Of a DNA stretch of 6,482 nt, positions 1 through 6,197 are shown piece by piece. The notes under the pieces are model-generated. The model was not told the origin of the DNA and did no database searches. It saw only the letters and a list, made by a program, of their open reading frames with translations. Source of the DNA: Bacteroidota bacterium. Lineage in GTDB: Bacteria > Bacteroidota > Bacteroidia > Chitinophagales > Saprospiraceae. Every line of letters starts with the position of its first letter. Within the stretch, counting starts at the first letter, position 1. Made by a program: the position numbers and the translations under genes. The stretch covers positions 1 through 6,482 of the forward strand of contig JAGWYI010000247.1 in NCBI GenBank assembly GCA_018969455.1, read 5' to 3'.

Positions 1-67
1 GATTTTTATAAATCATTATAAATCAGCGAAATCCATCCTGATTTATCCACAAAATCCGGCAAATCCC
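1..67. repeat. Degenerate short-period AATC(C) repeat in intergenic DNA
   Basis: The motif AATC, often extended to AAATCC, recurs at about 11, 21, 30, 53 and 62, with a TATCC variant at 44, so most copies are 9-10 bases apart. TATAAATCA occurs twice (7-15 and 17-25). Degenerate AATCC-rich intergenic repeats of this style are, from memory, common in Bacteroidota genomes. The array touches the window edge and may extend further left. No function is assigned. Positions 68-124 are AT-rich, and I see neither a gene nor a convincing terminator there. Confidence 0.4.
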
Positions 68-124
68 GGTAAAAAAACTGAAATATACTGTGCAAAGGTG
101 CTTTAAATACCTGGTATGGCAAGT

Positions 125-2032
125 CTAATTTTTTGGGAAAGTCAATTGCCGCAAGATTGTTTGTCCTAGCGGAACGAGTATTACATCTTCTATTTTTCCT
201 TGACTTGTGTTTTTCAAACGCAATTCGATGGTTCCGTTGTCGTATCGGGCTTTGTGATCGGGAATAAAAGCGTAACGATCTGAAGAAAGCGGAGAATATA
301 GCAAATCCTGGTATCCGGGGGCGTATTTTTTGCCTTTTTGTTCTTCGGCCGCAATAGGACTGGCGTATAGGAGGGGGCCATACTGAAAGAAGCAGGCAGC
401 GTTGGCATCGGTTTTTACTTCAATCCGGGTTTCAAAACGGATGTTCAAATGGTCGGTGGTTTGAAATGTGCGTTCCACGAGGATATAACCCCCAGATCTT
501 GTGTAGGTACTGGAGCACTGCACGGATGTCGCCCAGTCGGGTACCCGGATTTTCAGGCGCAGGGTGGCGGGTTTTTCCAGGTAAATGGCGTATTTCAGGG
601 CATTTTCGAAGGGGTAATTGGAGGATTGTTCAAGGCGAATTTTTTGGCCGGAAACTGTGGTTTGCAATACATTGGGCATGTGCAGGCAGGCAACCAGGGT
701 GTGATCGTCTTCCTGCATCCAGGCATACTGAACAAAATAGCTTGCGATGCGTCCGGCATTGGGATTGCAGCACACGGCGACATCCTGATGTGCGGGGGAG
801 TATTTATAGCGGGTTTGGTTGTGTCCGGGTTCGACTTCCCCGTTTTTCAAGCCCTTCATTTCGAAGGAGTTGTCTGTTTTTAAATAGGCGATGCAGGAGG
901 CTTCGGGGTGCCGGGCGCCCATGGCAGCGTTGTAGAATGTATGTTCGATGGCATCCCCATATTCGGCTTGTCCGGTTTTTTGCATCAGCAGGCCATAGCT
1001 ATGCATGAGTTCCTGCAAGGAGCAGAATTCATAACCGGTATGGGTAGCATCGGCTTCACGTTCGGCGATCCATTCATCGCCGATGGCTCCGCCTGCGGGC
1101 GAGATTACTTTTTGAATGCGTAACTCATAGGTATGGAGGGCATTGAGCAATTGTTGGTCTGGAGAAGCAAATGCCGCCACGGCCAGTGCGCGCAAGTGCT
1201 CGAAAGTATGCACGCCATGGCTTTTTAGCTTATAAGCTGGATTCAGGATGTTTTGGAGTTGTGCATCGCATTCAGACTGGTAGTGTTTGGCGTAATCGAG
1301 AAAAAGGAATCGGGCGTAATCGAGGTATGCTTTATTGGAACTGTGCAGGTACATTTGGTCGAGCACATCATTAAATGTAAGTCCATGTCCGACGCCTCCA
1401 TTGTATGCCGTTCCGGTATTAAAAGGTTCGGATTGAAAGATGGGGTAATTTTGCATTACATTATCCACGGCGCGCTGGATGGCGTGCCATACCAGGGTAT
1501 CGCCGGTGGCCTCGTAATAGGTGAGCAGTGCCCGGTACAAAGTAGTTTTAGCCCAAAGTTCTCCGTTTTCACTGGTGAATCGGTATCTCAAATCGGGGGC
1601 ATAGATACCCAGATAGCCATCGGCGTCTTGCGTTGCAAGTATTTGATTTACAAATTGTTGCGCCTTTAATTTTCCGGCTTCATCCTGCAGGAGGAAGGCA
1701 TGTCGGATGTACCCGTCCCACCAGTTGGATTGCGTTTCGGAGTTCCACCATTTGTATTGTTCGTTGCCAGCTGCATCGCCGGCTTTCAGGTTGCCTAAGT
1801 CTTTGTCGGGGCTCCCTTTTCGAAGGCGGCCGTTGCCATAAATAGGGTCGTGTATCAAATCCGGCACCAGTTCGTCCAGGTGTCCGACAAATCCGTCGAA
1901 GTCACGGCGCATTTGGGTTTTCAGCCAGCCAGCGGGTTCTATGTTGCCGAAGGGCAAAGGTTTGAAACTTTGCGGAAGGGGTTGTGCGAGGGCAGAACCG
2001 GAAAAGAGCAACATGGGCAGTAGTTTTTTCAT
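125..2032 (-). CDS. Secreted GH127/DUF1680-type glycoside hydrolase, probable beta-L-arabinofuranosidase
   Basis: The product is 635 residues from the chosen ATG, a usual length for the family. The first 16 residues form a Sec signal peptide: MKK, a hydrophobic stretch, then SGSALA with likely cleavage before Gln17, so the enzyme should act in the periplasm or outside the cell. An (alpha/alpha)6-barrel catalytic domain should follow (WWDGY, ATQDADGYLG, GVHTFEHLRA segments), then a beta-rich C-terminal part. In GH127 beta-L-arabinofuranosidases such as HypBA1, a Glu and three Cys bind zinc, one Cys being the nucleophile. The matching residues here appear to be Glu335, Cys337, Cys421 and Cys422, with Glu324 as likely acid/base (aligned from memory). 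The frame opens earlier at a TTG (2068), but that codon lies inside a promoter-like motif and would precede the signal peptide. No SusC/SusD or other polysaccharide-utilisation genes are visible. The exact substrate is uncertain; the related families GH142 and GH146 share this fold. Confidence 0.85.
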   Translation of the reverse strand: MKKLLPMLLFSGSALAQPLPQSFKPLPFGNIEPAGWLKTQMRRDFDGFVGHLDELVPDLIHDPIYGNGRLRKGSPDKDLGNLKAGDAAGNEQYKWWNSETQSNWWDGYIRHAFLLQDEAGKLKAQQFVNQILATQDADGYLGIYAPDLRYRFTSENGELWAKTTLYRALLTYYEATGDTLVWHAIQRAVDNVMQNYPIFQSEPFNTGTAYNGGVGHGLTFNDVLDQMYLHSSNKAYLDYARFLFLDYAKHYQSECDAQLQNILNPAYKLKSHGVHTFEHLRALAVAAFASPDQQLLNALHTYELRIQKVISPAGGAIGDEWIAEREADATHTGYEFCSLQELMHSYGLLMQKTGQAEYGDAIEHTFYNAAMGARHPEASCIAYLKTDNSFEMKGLKNGEVEPGHNQTRYKYSPAHQDVAVCCNPNAGRIASYFVQYAWMQEDDHTLVACLHMPNVLQTTVSGQKIRLEQSSNYPFENALKYAIYLEKPATLRLKIRVPDWATSVQCSSTYTRSGGYILVERTFQTTDHLNIRFETRIEVKTDANAACFFQYGPLLYASPIAAEEQKGKKYAPGYQDLLYSPLSSDRYAFIPDHKARYDNGTIELRLKNTSQGKIEDVILVPLGQTILRQLTFPKN

Positions 2033-2065
2033 GGCGGGGCGCGGGAGATAAAAGAAAAGGGTATG

Positions 2066-2073
2066 CAAATTTA
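2066..2073 (-). promoter_or_regulatory. Putative -7 promoter element of the GH127 gene
   Basis: On the minus strand this reads TAAATTTG, a full match to the Bacteroidota -7 consensus TAnnTTTG. Transcription would begin near 2058-2060, leaving a leader of about 25 bases before the ATG at 2032. This supports that start over the TTG at 2066-2068, which lies within the element. I do not see a good TTG at the -33 distance, so the call is tentative. Confidence 0.45.
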
Positions 2074-2151
2074 ACAGGGTAAATGCAAAAATTACGGATT
2101 TTGTTAAATAAAAAAAATGAATCAGATGTTACCAGGCGTTGAATGGGCATT

Positions 2152-2183
2152 TTTGTTGTTTTCGCAAAAAACGGATAACTTTG
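2152..2183 (+). promoter_or_regulatory. Putative Bacteroidota-type promoter of the Uma2 gene
   Basis: TTTG at 2152-2155 is followed after 20 bases by TAACTTTG at 2176-2183. This matches the -33 TTTG / -7 TAnnTTTG architecture of the Bacteroidota primary sigma factor. The predicted transcript starts near 2190, only about 12 bases before the ATG at 2202, so the longer TTG-initiated frame starting at 2139 is unlikely to be translated. Confidence 0.65.
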
Positions 2184-2201
2184 AATCCGAAATTGCTACC
2201 A

Positions 2202-2876
2202 ATGATTGATTATACCGAAAAAATACTCAATTCTCCCGATGCGCCACAGCAGATAGAGGCCTTAAACAAAGCCTGGCACGAAGAGCAGCAACGTCGGCTT
2301 GAATTTCGAAACTGGATCACGCCGGGGGTAAAGGCCGAGTTCATCAATGGTGAAGTGATATTGCATTCACCTGTAAAGCACAGGCATTGGAGAACGACGG
2401 ATTTATTGTCGCGTTTGGCCAGCATTTATGTTGGATTGCGAAAATTGGGAACCATAGGCACTGAAAAAGTATTGGTTGGCCTTTCCCGAAACGACTATGA
2501 GCCGGATTTGGTGTTTTTCAAAAAAGAAAAGGCAGAAAAATTTACAGACGACCAGATGATATTCCCCGCTCCTGATTTTGTGGTGGAAATTTTATCGGGC
2601 AAAACAGCATCTAGGGATCGAGGCGTAAAGAAAAGCGATTATGCCGCCCACGGCGTTCAGGAGTACTGGATCATTGATCCGCTCAGCCAGTTTGTAGAAC
2701 AGTACCTGTTGGAAGCGCCTGAGGATAAAAAATACGGCCCGGCGCGGGTGCATGCGGTTTACGATCAAATAGAAAGCCGGGCAATCGAAGGGTTTTCCAT
2801 CCCGGTTGCCGCGTTGTTTGTGGATTCCACCAATTTGGAGGTCATTCAGCAATGGATGAAATCATTTTCAGATTAA
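2202..2876 (+). CDS. Uma2 family (DUF820) putative endonuclease
   Basis: The protein has 224 residues and the hallmarks of the Uma2/DUF820 family, which adopts a PD-(D/E)XK restriction-endonuclease-like fold. Visible motifs in order are: AEFINGEV (45-52) with an acidic residue at Glu51; YEPDLVFF (99-106) with candidate catalytic Asp102; DFVVEILS (125-132) with candidate Glu129; and KKSDYAAHGVQEYWIIDP (143-160), the conserved K-Y-GV-EYW-DP signature. There is no signal peptide or membrane segment, so the protein should be cytoplasmic. The biological role of Uma2 proteins is largely unknown. They are multi-copy in cyanobacteria and many environmental Bacteroidota, and nuclease activity is mostly inferred from the fold. 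The ATG at 2202 is preferred to the upstream TTG (2139) because of the promoter position. The gene is divergent from the glycosidase and convergent with pnp. Confidence 0.85.
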   Translation: MIDYTEKILNSPDAPQQIEALNKAWHEEQQRRLEFRNWITPGVKAEFINGEVILHSPVKHRHWRTTDLLSRLASIYVGLRKLGTIGTEKVLVGLSRNDYEPDLVFFKKEKAEKFTDDQMIFPAPDFVVEILSGKTASRDRGVKKSDYAAHGVQEYWIIDPLSQFVEQYLLEAPEDKKYGPARVHAVYDQIESRAIEGFSIPVAALFVDSTNLEVIQQWMKSFSD

Positions 2877-2891
2877 TATATGTAATAAAAC

Positions 2892-3051
2892 ATGGCAGCA
2901 GCATCGAAGGGAAGAAATACGACAATTGATTGCTCCATACTTTATGCAAAAAGCAATTGAAGAAGCCGACCGCGTAACAGCACATTGGACAGATGAAGAT
3001 TTTGGTAAACTCCTTCATTTGCACGAAAGAACGCCGTTGATGGTGGCGTAG
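2892..3051 (+). pseudogene. Small frameshifted ORF downstream of the Uma2 gene
   Basis: An ATG at 2892 opens MAAASK and then enters a frame that stops after 22 residues. In another frame, running through to the TAG at 3049-3051, the DNA encodes a protein-like, charged sequence: EEIRQLIAPYFMQKAIEEAD, then a segment containing HWTDEDF and ending HLHERTPLMVA. Removing one G from the GGG run at 2909-2911 joins MAAASK directly to EEIRQLI, giving one 52-residue frame. Alternatively, translation could start at the in-frame ATG at 2944, giving 35 residues. I do not recognise the family with certainty. The predicted protein is largely helical, soluble and acidic. It starts 15 bases after the Uma2 stop and ends just before the terminator, so it probably shared the Uma2 transcript. 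A sequencing error in the G run is also possible. Confidence 0.45.
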
Positions 3052-3059
3052 GAAAATAA

Positions 3060-3102
3060 AAAAAGGCCCGAAACCTGCTTACATCGCGTTTCGAGCCTTT
3101 TT
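3060..3102. terminator. Bidirectional intrinsic terminator between the Uma2 unit and pnp
   Basis: The 15-base arms 3060-3074 and 3088-3102 are complementary apart from one mismatch and enclose a 13-base loop. The stem begins with A5 and ends with T5, so a U-tract follows the GC core in both directions. On the minus strand the tract is longer (seven T, then ATTTT), suiting pnp. On the plus strand it ends the Uma2 transcript. It lies 18 bases beyond the pnp stop. Confidence 0.85.
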
Positions 3103-3120
3103 GTATGTCAGAATTTATTT

Positions 3121-5403
3121 TTAGCGTCTTCCGCCGCCGCCGCCTTTGCGGTCGTCGCGGCCTCCGCCACGGCGGTCGTCGCGTCCGCCGCCGCGTCCGC
3201 CGCGATCGCCGCCGCGGTCACCGCCGCCGCGTTGGGCGCGTGCTGCGTTTTCTTCGTCGGTTGGCATGGTTCCGTCTGCTTTTGGCAGAATGGCCCGGCG
3301 TGAAAGTTTCATTTTGCCCGTTTTCGGATCAATGTCGAGCAGTTTGAAGGTAATTTTGTCGCCTACTTTCAGAACGTCTTCTACTTTTTCGACGCGGGTA
3401 TGCTGGATTTCGGAGACGTGCATGAGGCCGGTTTTTCCGCGGAATTTGATGAAAGCGCCGTATTCGGCGAGTTCTTCCACTTCACCTTCAAATACGTCGC
3501 CTACTGCAGGGATGAATACGATTTCCTGAATTCGGCCGTAAGCCAGATCGAGTGCTTCTTTCCCGGGGCCGAAGATGGAAACAATGCCGCCGATTTCGTC
3601 TTCATCGATGCTGATGGTGGTACCGGAAACCGCCTGAATTTCCTGAATGATTTTGCCGCCTGGTCCGATAACTGCACCAATGAGCGTTTTCGGTATCCGG
3701 AATTCCACCACGCGCGGGGCGTGTGGTTTCAATTCAGGGCGGGATTCTGCGATGGCTTTAGCCATTTCATTGAGGATGTGGATACGGCCTTCGCGTGCTT
3801 GCAGGAGTGCTTTTTCGAGCAATTCGTAGGGCATACCGTCAATCTTGATGTCCATTTGGGTGCCGGTGATGCCTTTTGCGGTACCGGTTACTTTAAAATC
3901 CATGTCACCGAGTGCATCTTCATCTCCCAGGATGTCGGACAAAATGGCGACGCGGCCTTTTTCATCGGCGATTGCGCCCATGGCGATGCCTGCGATTGGC
4001 GCCGAGATCGGCACGCCGCCGTCGAACAGGGCAAGGGAGCCAGCGCAGACCGTAGCCATGGAAGAGGAGCCATTGGATTCGAGGATATCAGAGACCAGGC
4101 GGATGGTATAGGGAAAATCTTCGGGCAGAACCTTGCGGATAGACCGCGCGGCGAGGTTGGCGTGGCCAATTTCCCGGCGGCCGGGCGCACGCAAAGGTTT
4201 CACTTCACCTACCGAGAAAGGGGGGAAGTTGTAAGCCAGAATAAATTTCTCATCGTGGTAATCCAGGGCATTGTCAACCAGGAGTTGGTCTTGTTTGGTG
4301 CCGAGGGTAAGCGAGGTAAGGGACTGGGTTTCGCCGCGGTTAAAAATAGAGGAACCGTGTGCGCCTGGCAGGTAATCCACCTCGCACCAGATGGGTCGAA
4401 CCTCCGTTGTGGAACGGCCGTCGAGGCGTTTGCCGTCGCTGAGTGCCACATCCCGGATGATGTATTTTTTTGTTTTTTCGAAGTATCTGTCTGCTGTTGA
4501 AGCCCATTCAGCCCAGAATTCGTCGCCGAATTCGGTTTTGATTTTGCCGAGTGTCGCTTCTTTAATGGCATCGAGGGTTTCTTTACGGGTAGATTTGTCG
4601 CTTGCGCTGCGCGCGAGGGCATAGATTTCGTCGCTGGCGAGTTCGCTTATGCGTTTTTTCAGATCCTCGTTTTCGGGGAGTGCGGCGACTTCCCGTTTTT
4701 TGGTGGCTTTTTCTCCCACCATTTCGGCCAGGCGTTCCTGGGCTGCAATCATCACCTTGATTTGTTCATGGGCGGTTTTGAGCACTTCAATGAGTTCGTG
4801 TTCCTGGCATTCATTGGCTTCCCCTTCCACCATGGTGATGTCATTTTTGGTGGCAGCGACGATAAAATCGAGGTCGGCGCGTTCGAGGGCCTCGCGGCCG
4901 GGGTTTACCACCAATTTGCCGTCGATACGTGCGACGCGGCATTCTGCGAAGAGCGCTTCCACCGGTACATCCGAAACCGCCACAGCCGTAGATGCTGCCA
5001 GGCCAGCCAGGGCATCGGGCATCACATCTTTGTCTGCGGAAATGAGGGTAACGATGAGTTGGGTTTCGTTCATGTAACCATCGGGGAAGAGCGGGCGCAG
5101 GGCGCGGTCGATGAGGCGGCTGACCAACACTTCATAATCCGAAATGCGGCCTTCGCGGCGGAAAAAGTTGCCGGGAATTCGGCCGACGGCGGCAAATTTT
5201 TCCTGATAATCCACCGATAGTGGAAAAAAGGGTTGATCGGGTTTTGCTTTCCGGGCGCTAACAAAAGTAGCGAGCAGCATGGTGTTTCCCATGCGCAGCA
5301 CACAGGAGCCATCGGCCTGGGTAGCCAGTTTGCCGGTTTCCAAAATAATTTCACGTCCATCCGGCAATTGGAGGGAAGTACTGAGCGGGATTTGTTTTCC
5401 CAT
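3121..5403 (-). CDS. pnp: Polyribonucleotide nucleotidyltransferase (PNPase)
   Basis: This 760-residue cytoplasmic enzyme degrades RNA 3'-to-5' by phosphorolysis, releasing nucleoside diphosphates, and can add tails in reverse; it works as a trimer. Domain order is complete. The first RNase PH-like domain (about 10-145) carries FFRREGR (80-86). An all-helical linker (about 240-310) follows. The second RNase PH domain (about 325-560) carries the phosphate-binding ESNGSSSMA (442-450) and ILGDEDALGDMDFKV, with metal ligands Asp496 and Asp502 plus Lys504, equivalent to E. coli Asp486, Asp492 and Lys494. The KH domain has its GPGG loop at 580-583, and the S1 domain spans about 634-703. The protein is roughly 50 residues longer than the E. 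coli enzyme because of a C-terminal Gly/Arg/Asp-rich tail (725-760). The start is an ATG with no clear Shine-Dalgarno sequence. rpsO lies upstream on the same strand, as in many bacteria, but 505 bp away. I found no convincing promoter directly upstream. Confidence 0.97.
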   Translation of the reverse strand: MGKQIPLSTSLQLPDGREIILETGKLATQADGSCVLRMGNTMLLATFVSARKAKPDQPFFPLSVDYQEKFAAVGRIPGNFFRREGRISDYEVLVSRLIDRALRPLFPDGYMNETQLIVTLISADKDVMPDALAGLAASTAVAVSDVPVEALFAECRVARIDGKLVVNPGREALERADLDFIVAATKNDITMVEGEANECQEHELIEVLKTAHEQIKVMIAAQERLAEMVGEKATKKREVAALPENEDLKKRISELASDEIYALARSASDKSTRKETLDAIKEATLGKIKTEFGDEFWAEWASTADRYFEKTKKYIIRDVALSDGKRLDGRSTTEVRPIWCEVDYLPGAHGSSIFNRGETQSLTSLTLGTKQDQLLVDNALDYHDEKFILAYNFPPFSVGEVKPLRAPGRREIGHANLAARSIRKVLPEDFPYTIRLVSDILESNGSSSMATVCAGSLALFDGGVPISAPIAGIAMGAIADEKGRVAILSDILGDEDALGDMDFKVTGTAKGITGTQMDIKIDGMPYELLEKALLQAREGRIHILNEMAKAIAESRPELKPHAPRVVEFRIPKTLIGAVIGPGGKIIQEIQAVSGTTISIDEDEIGGIVSIFGPGKEALDLAYGRIQEIVFIPAVGDVFEGEVEELAEYGAFIKFRGKTGLMHVSEIQHTRVEKVEDVLKVGDKITFKLLDIDPKTGKMKLSRRAILPKADGTMPTDEENAARAQRGGGDRGGDRGGRGGGRDDRRGGGRDDRKGGGGGRR
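3148..3195 (-). repeat. 24-bp tandem repeat encoding RGGGRDDR in the PNPase tail
   Basis: Two adjacent 24-base units (3172-3195 and 3148-3171) are identical at 21 of 24 positions and both encode RGGGRDDR (residues 737-744 and 745-752). The three differences are all third-codon-position changes, so the peptide is conserved while the DNA has drifted. They sit within a wider GC-rich, low-complexity stretch (3124-3231) that encodes the whole RGG-type tail. Confidence 0.8.
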
Positions 5404-5517
5404 AGCAATAAACAGGTTAATGCCCCGTATATTCCAGAAGGTGCAGACAAAAATTCAGGCGGGTATTGACGTGAAATGCCGTCATAATCGGGAGGAGACG
5501 TTCAAAAACCGAAACAA

Positions 5518-5576
5518 CACACAAAGATGCAGGAACAAGGTTCGCCGGAAAATGATTCCAACTGCGTCTTTGTGTG
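5518..5576. other. Long hairpin in the presumed pnp leader
   Basis: The 15-base arms 5518-5532 and 5562-5576 are complementary except at one position, with a 29-base loop. That position is a U-G wobble if the plus strand is transcribed and a C-A mismatch if the minus strand is. A short inner helix (GGAA 5532-5535 with TTCC 5556-5559) is an alternative pairing. In the minus direction it lies about 115-170 bases before the pnp start, and a T-rich stretch follows the stem. E. coli pnp has an RNase III-cleaved leader stem-loop used for autoregulation; an analogous role here is inference only. Confidence 0.5.
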
Positions 5577-5599
5577 GGGGAAAAGCGCTCCCCATTTTT
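5575..5599 (+). terminator. Possible weak plus-strand terminator antisense to the rpsO-pnp spacer
   Basis: TGGGG (5575-5579) pairs with CCCCA (5590-5594) around a 10-base loop, and five T follow directly (5595-5599). This is a short but GC-rich terminator shape on the plus strand, antisense to rpsO and pnp. No plus-strand gene or clear promoter is visible to its left within the spacer, so it may be fortuitous. Confidence 0.3.
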
Positions 5600-5690
5600 G
5601 AAAATTTATGCCGCCTCTCCGATTGGGCCCTGAATGGTCTGAAACCTCTTATTGGAACAGCCGGAGCGTGTGAAAAATCAATCGACTTTA

Positions 5691-5853
5691 GAGCCTATTA
5701 AAAATTATATTATTCATTAATATGACAGTCTTTTTTTGCCATACGTCGTTCCTTTTTTTCGCCGTAATTAGTCCCATTATGGCTGCAAAAAGCGCCTAGT
5801 CTGGCTAAAAAATCCTTATCATATTAATAGAAAATATAAATTTTAATAGGCTC
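5691..5853. mobile_element. 163-bp MITE-like foldback element with 35-bp terminal inverted repeats
   Basis: The terminal inverted repeats 5691-5725 and 5819-5853 match at 31 of 35 positions, both reading GAGCCTATTAAAA inward from the ends. The element is flanked on each side by TA (5689-5690 and 5854-5855), consistent with a 2-bp target duplication. The 93-bp interior has no ORF and continues the imperfect palindrome: TTTTTT-GCCA-type segments recur in opposite orientation, and the centre GCCGTAAT (5761-5768) pairs with ATTATGGC (5776-5783) around a 7-base loop. Size, lack of coding capacity and TA flanks fit a miniature element mobilised in trans. TA duplication is known for IS630/mariner-type elements and for some IS5-family groups; the parent transposase cannot be identified here. 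It sits just past the rpsO terminator. Confidence 0.75.
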
Positions 5854-5861
5854 TATAAACA

Positions 5862-5902
5862 AAAATCCGGCGGACGGGAAAAATCCCCAACCACCGGATT
5901 TT
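5862..5902 (-). terminator. Intrinsic terminator of rpsO
   Basis: The arms 5862-5873 and 5891-5902 form a 12-bp stem in the minus-strand transcript, including one G-U wobble that is a C-A mismatch on the plus strand, which supports the minus orientation. The 17-base loop holds a possible smaller hairpin (GGG with CCC). The stem runs out into TTTTT (5861-5865 on the minus strand). It begins six bases after the rpsO stop codon, so most rpsO transcripts should end before pnp. Confidence 0.85.
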
Positions 5903-5908
5903 GATTTC

Positions 5909-6184
5909 TTACTTACGAAGACCCAGTTTTTCGATCAGTGCGCGGTACTTGAAGATGTCTTTCTTCATATAGTACGACAGCAGGCTTTTTCGCTGGCCAA
6001 CCATCGAAAGCAATGCCCGACGGGTGGAGTGGTCTTTTTTGTTGGTGCGCAAGTGAGCGGAGAGGCTCTCGATTCGGTACGTCAGCAACGCAATTTGTGC
6101 CTCTACGTTTCCAGTGTTTTTTGAATCGCCACCGTATTCTGCTACGATTTCGGCGATTTTCTCTTTGTTGTAATAAACTGCCAT
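5909..6184 (-). CDS. rpsO: 30S ribosomal protein bS15
   Basis: This 91-residue protein is a full-length S15, about the size of the 89-residue E. coli protein. It binds the helix 20/21/22 junction of 16S rRNA early in assembly of the small-subunit platform. Recognisable conserved blocks are TGNVEAQIALLTYRI (24-38), the RNA-contacting AHLRTNKKDHSTRR (43-56), the GQRKSLLSYY region (63-72), and the terminal RALIEKLGLRK (81-91). The predicted fold is all-helical, with a Lys/Arg-rich surface. The ATG at 6184 gives the expected N-terminus (MAVYYNKEKI). There is no Shine-Dalgarno sequence, as is usual in Bacteroidota. The gene has its own promoter candidate about 110 bases upstream, a structured leader and a terminator immediately after the stop, so it appears to be a largely monocistronic unit next to pnp. 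Confidence 0.97.
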   Translation of the reverse strand: MAVYYNKEKIAEIVAEYGGDSKNTGNVEAQIALLTYRIESLSAHLRTNKKDHSTRRALLSMVGQRKSLLSYYMKKDIFKYRALIEKLGLRK

Positions 6185-6197
6185 TGTGGATTTGTTA

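Noticed and set aside
49..75. Small CCGG/CCGG hairpin as the glycosidase terminator
   Set aside because: The stem is only 4 bp and lies within the degenerate AATCC repeat; the following T tract is short.
449..1008. Plus-strand open frames of 144 and 180 residues inside the glycosidase gene
   Set aside because: They overlap each other and are antisense to a clear GH127 gene; their sequences do not resemble known proteins.
3124..3240. GC-rich tandem sequence considered as a CRISPR or non-coding repeat array
   Set aside because: The repetition is explained by codons for the Gly/Arg/Asp-rich PNPase tail, with no spacer-repeat structure.
3400..4500. 366-residue plus-strand open frame within pnp
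   Set aside because: It is fully antisense to the well-supported pnp coding sequence, has no recognisable domain, and is explained by the codon bias of the real gene leaving an opposite frame open.
4762..5220. 152-residue plus-strand open frame
   Set aside because: It is a shadow of pnp with no promoter motif, family signature or independent support.
5448..5455. AATTTTTG as a pnp -7 promoter element
   Set aside because: It is one base off TAnnTTTG and no TTG lies at the -33 distance, so it is too weak to annotate.
5279..5701. 140-residue plus-strand open frame in the rpsO-pnp spacer
   Set aside because: It overlaps the pnp start, runs through the hairpin region into the end of the foldback element, and has no protein-like motif or promoter.
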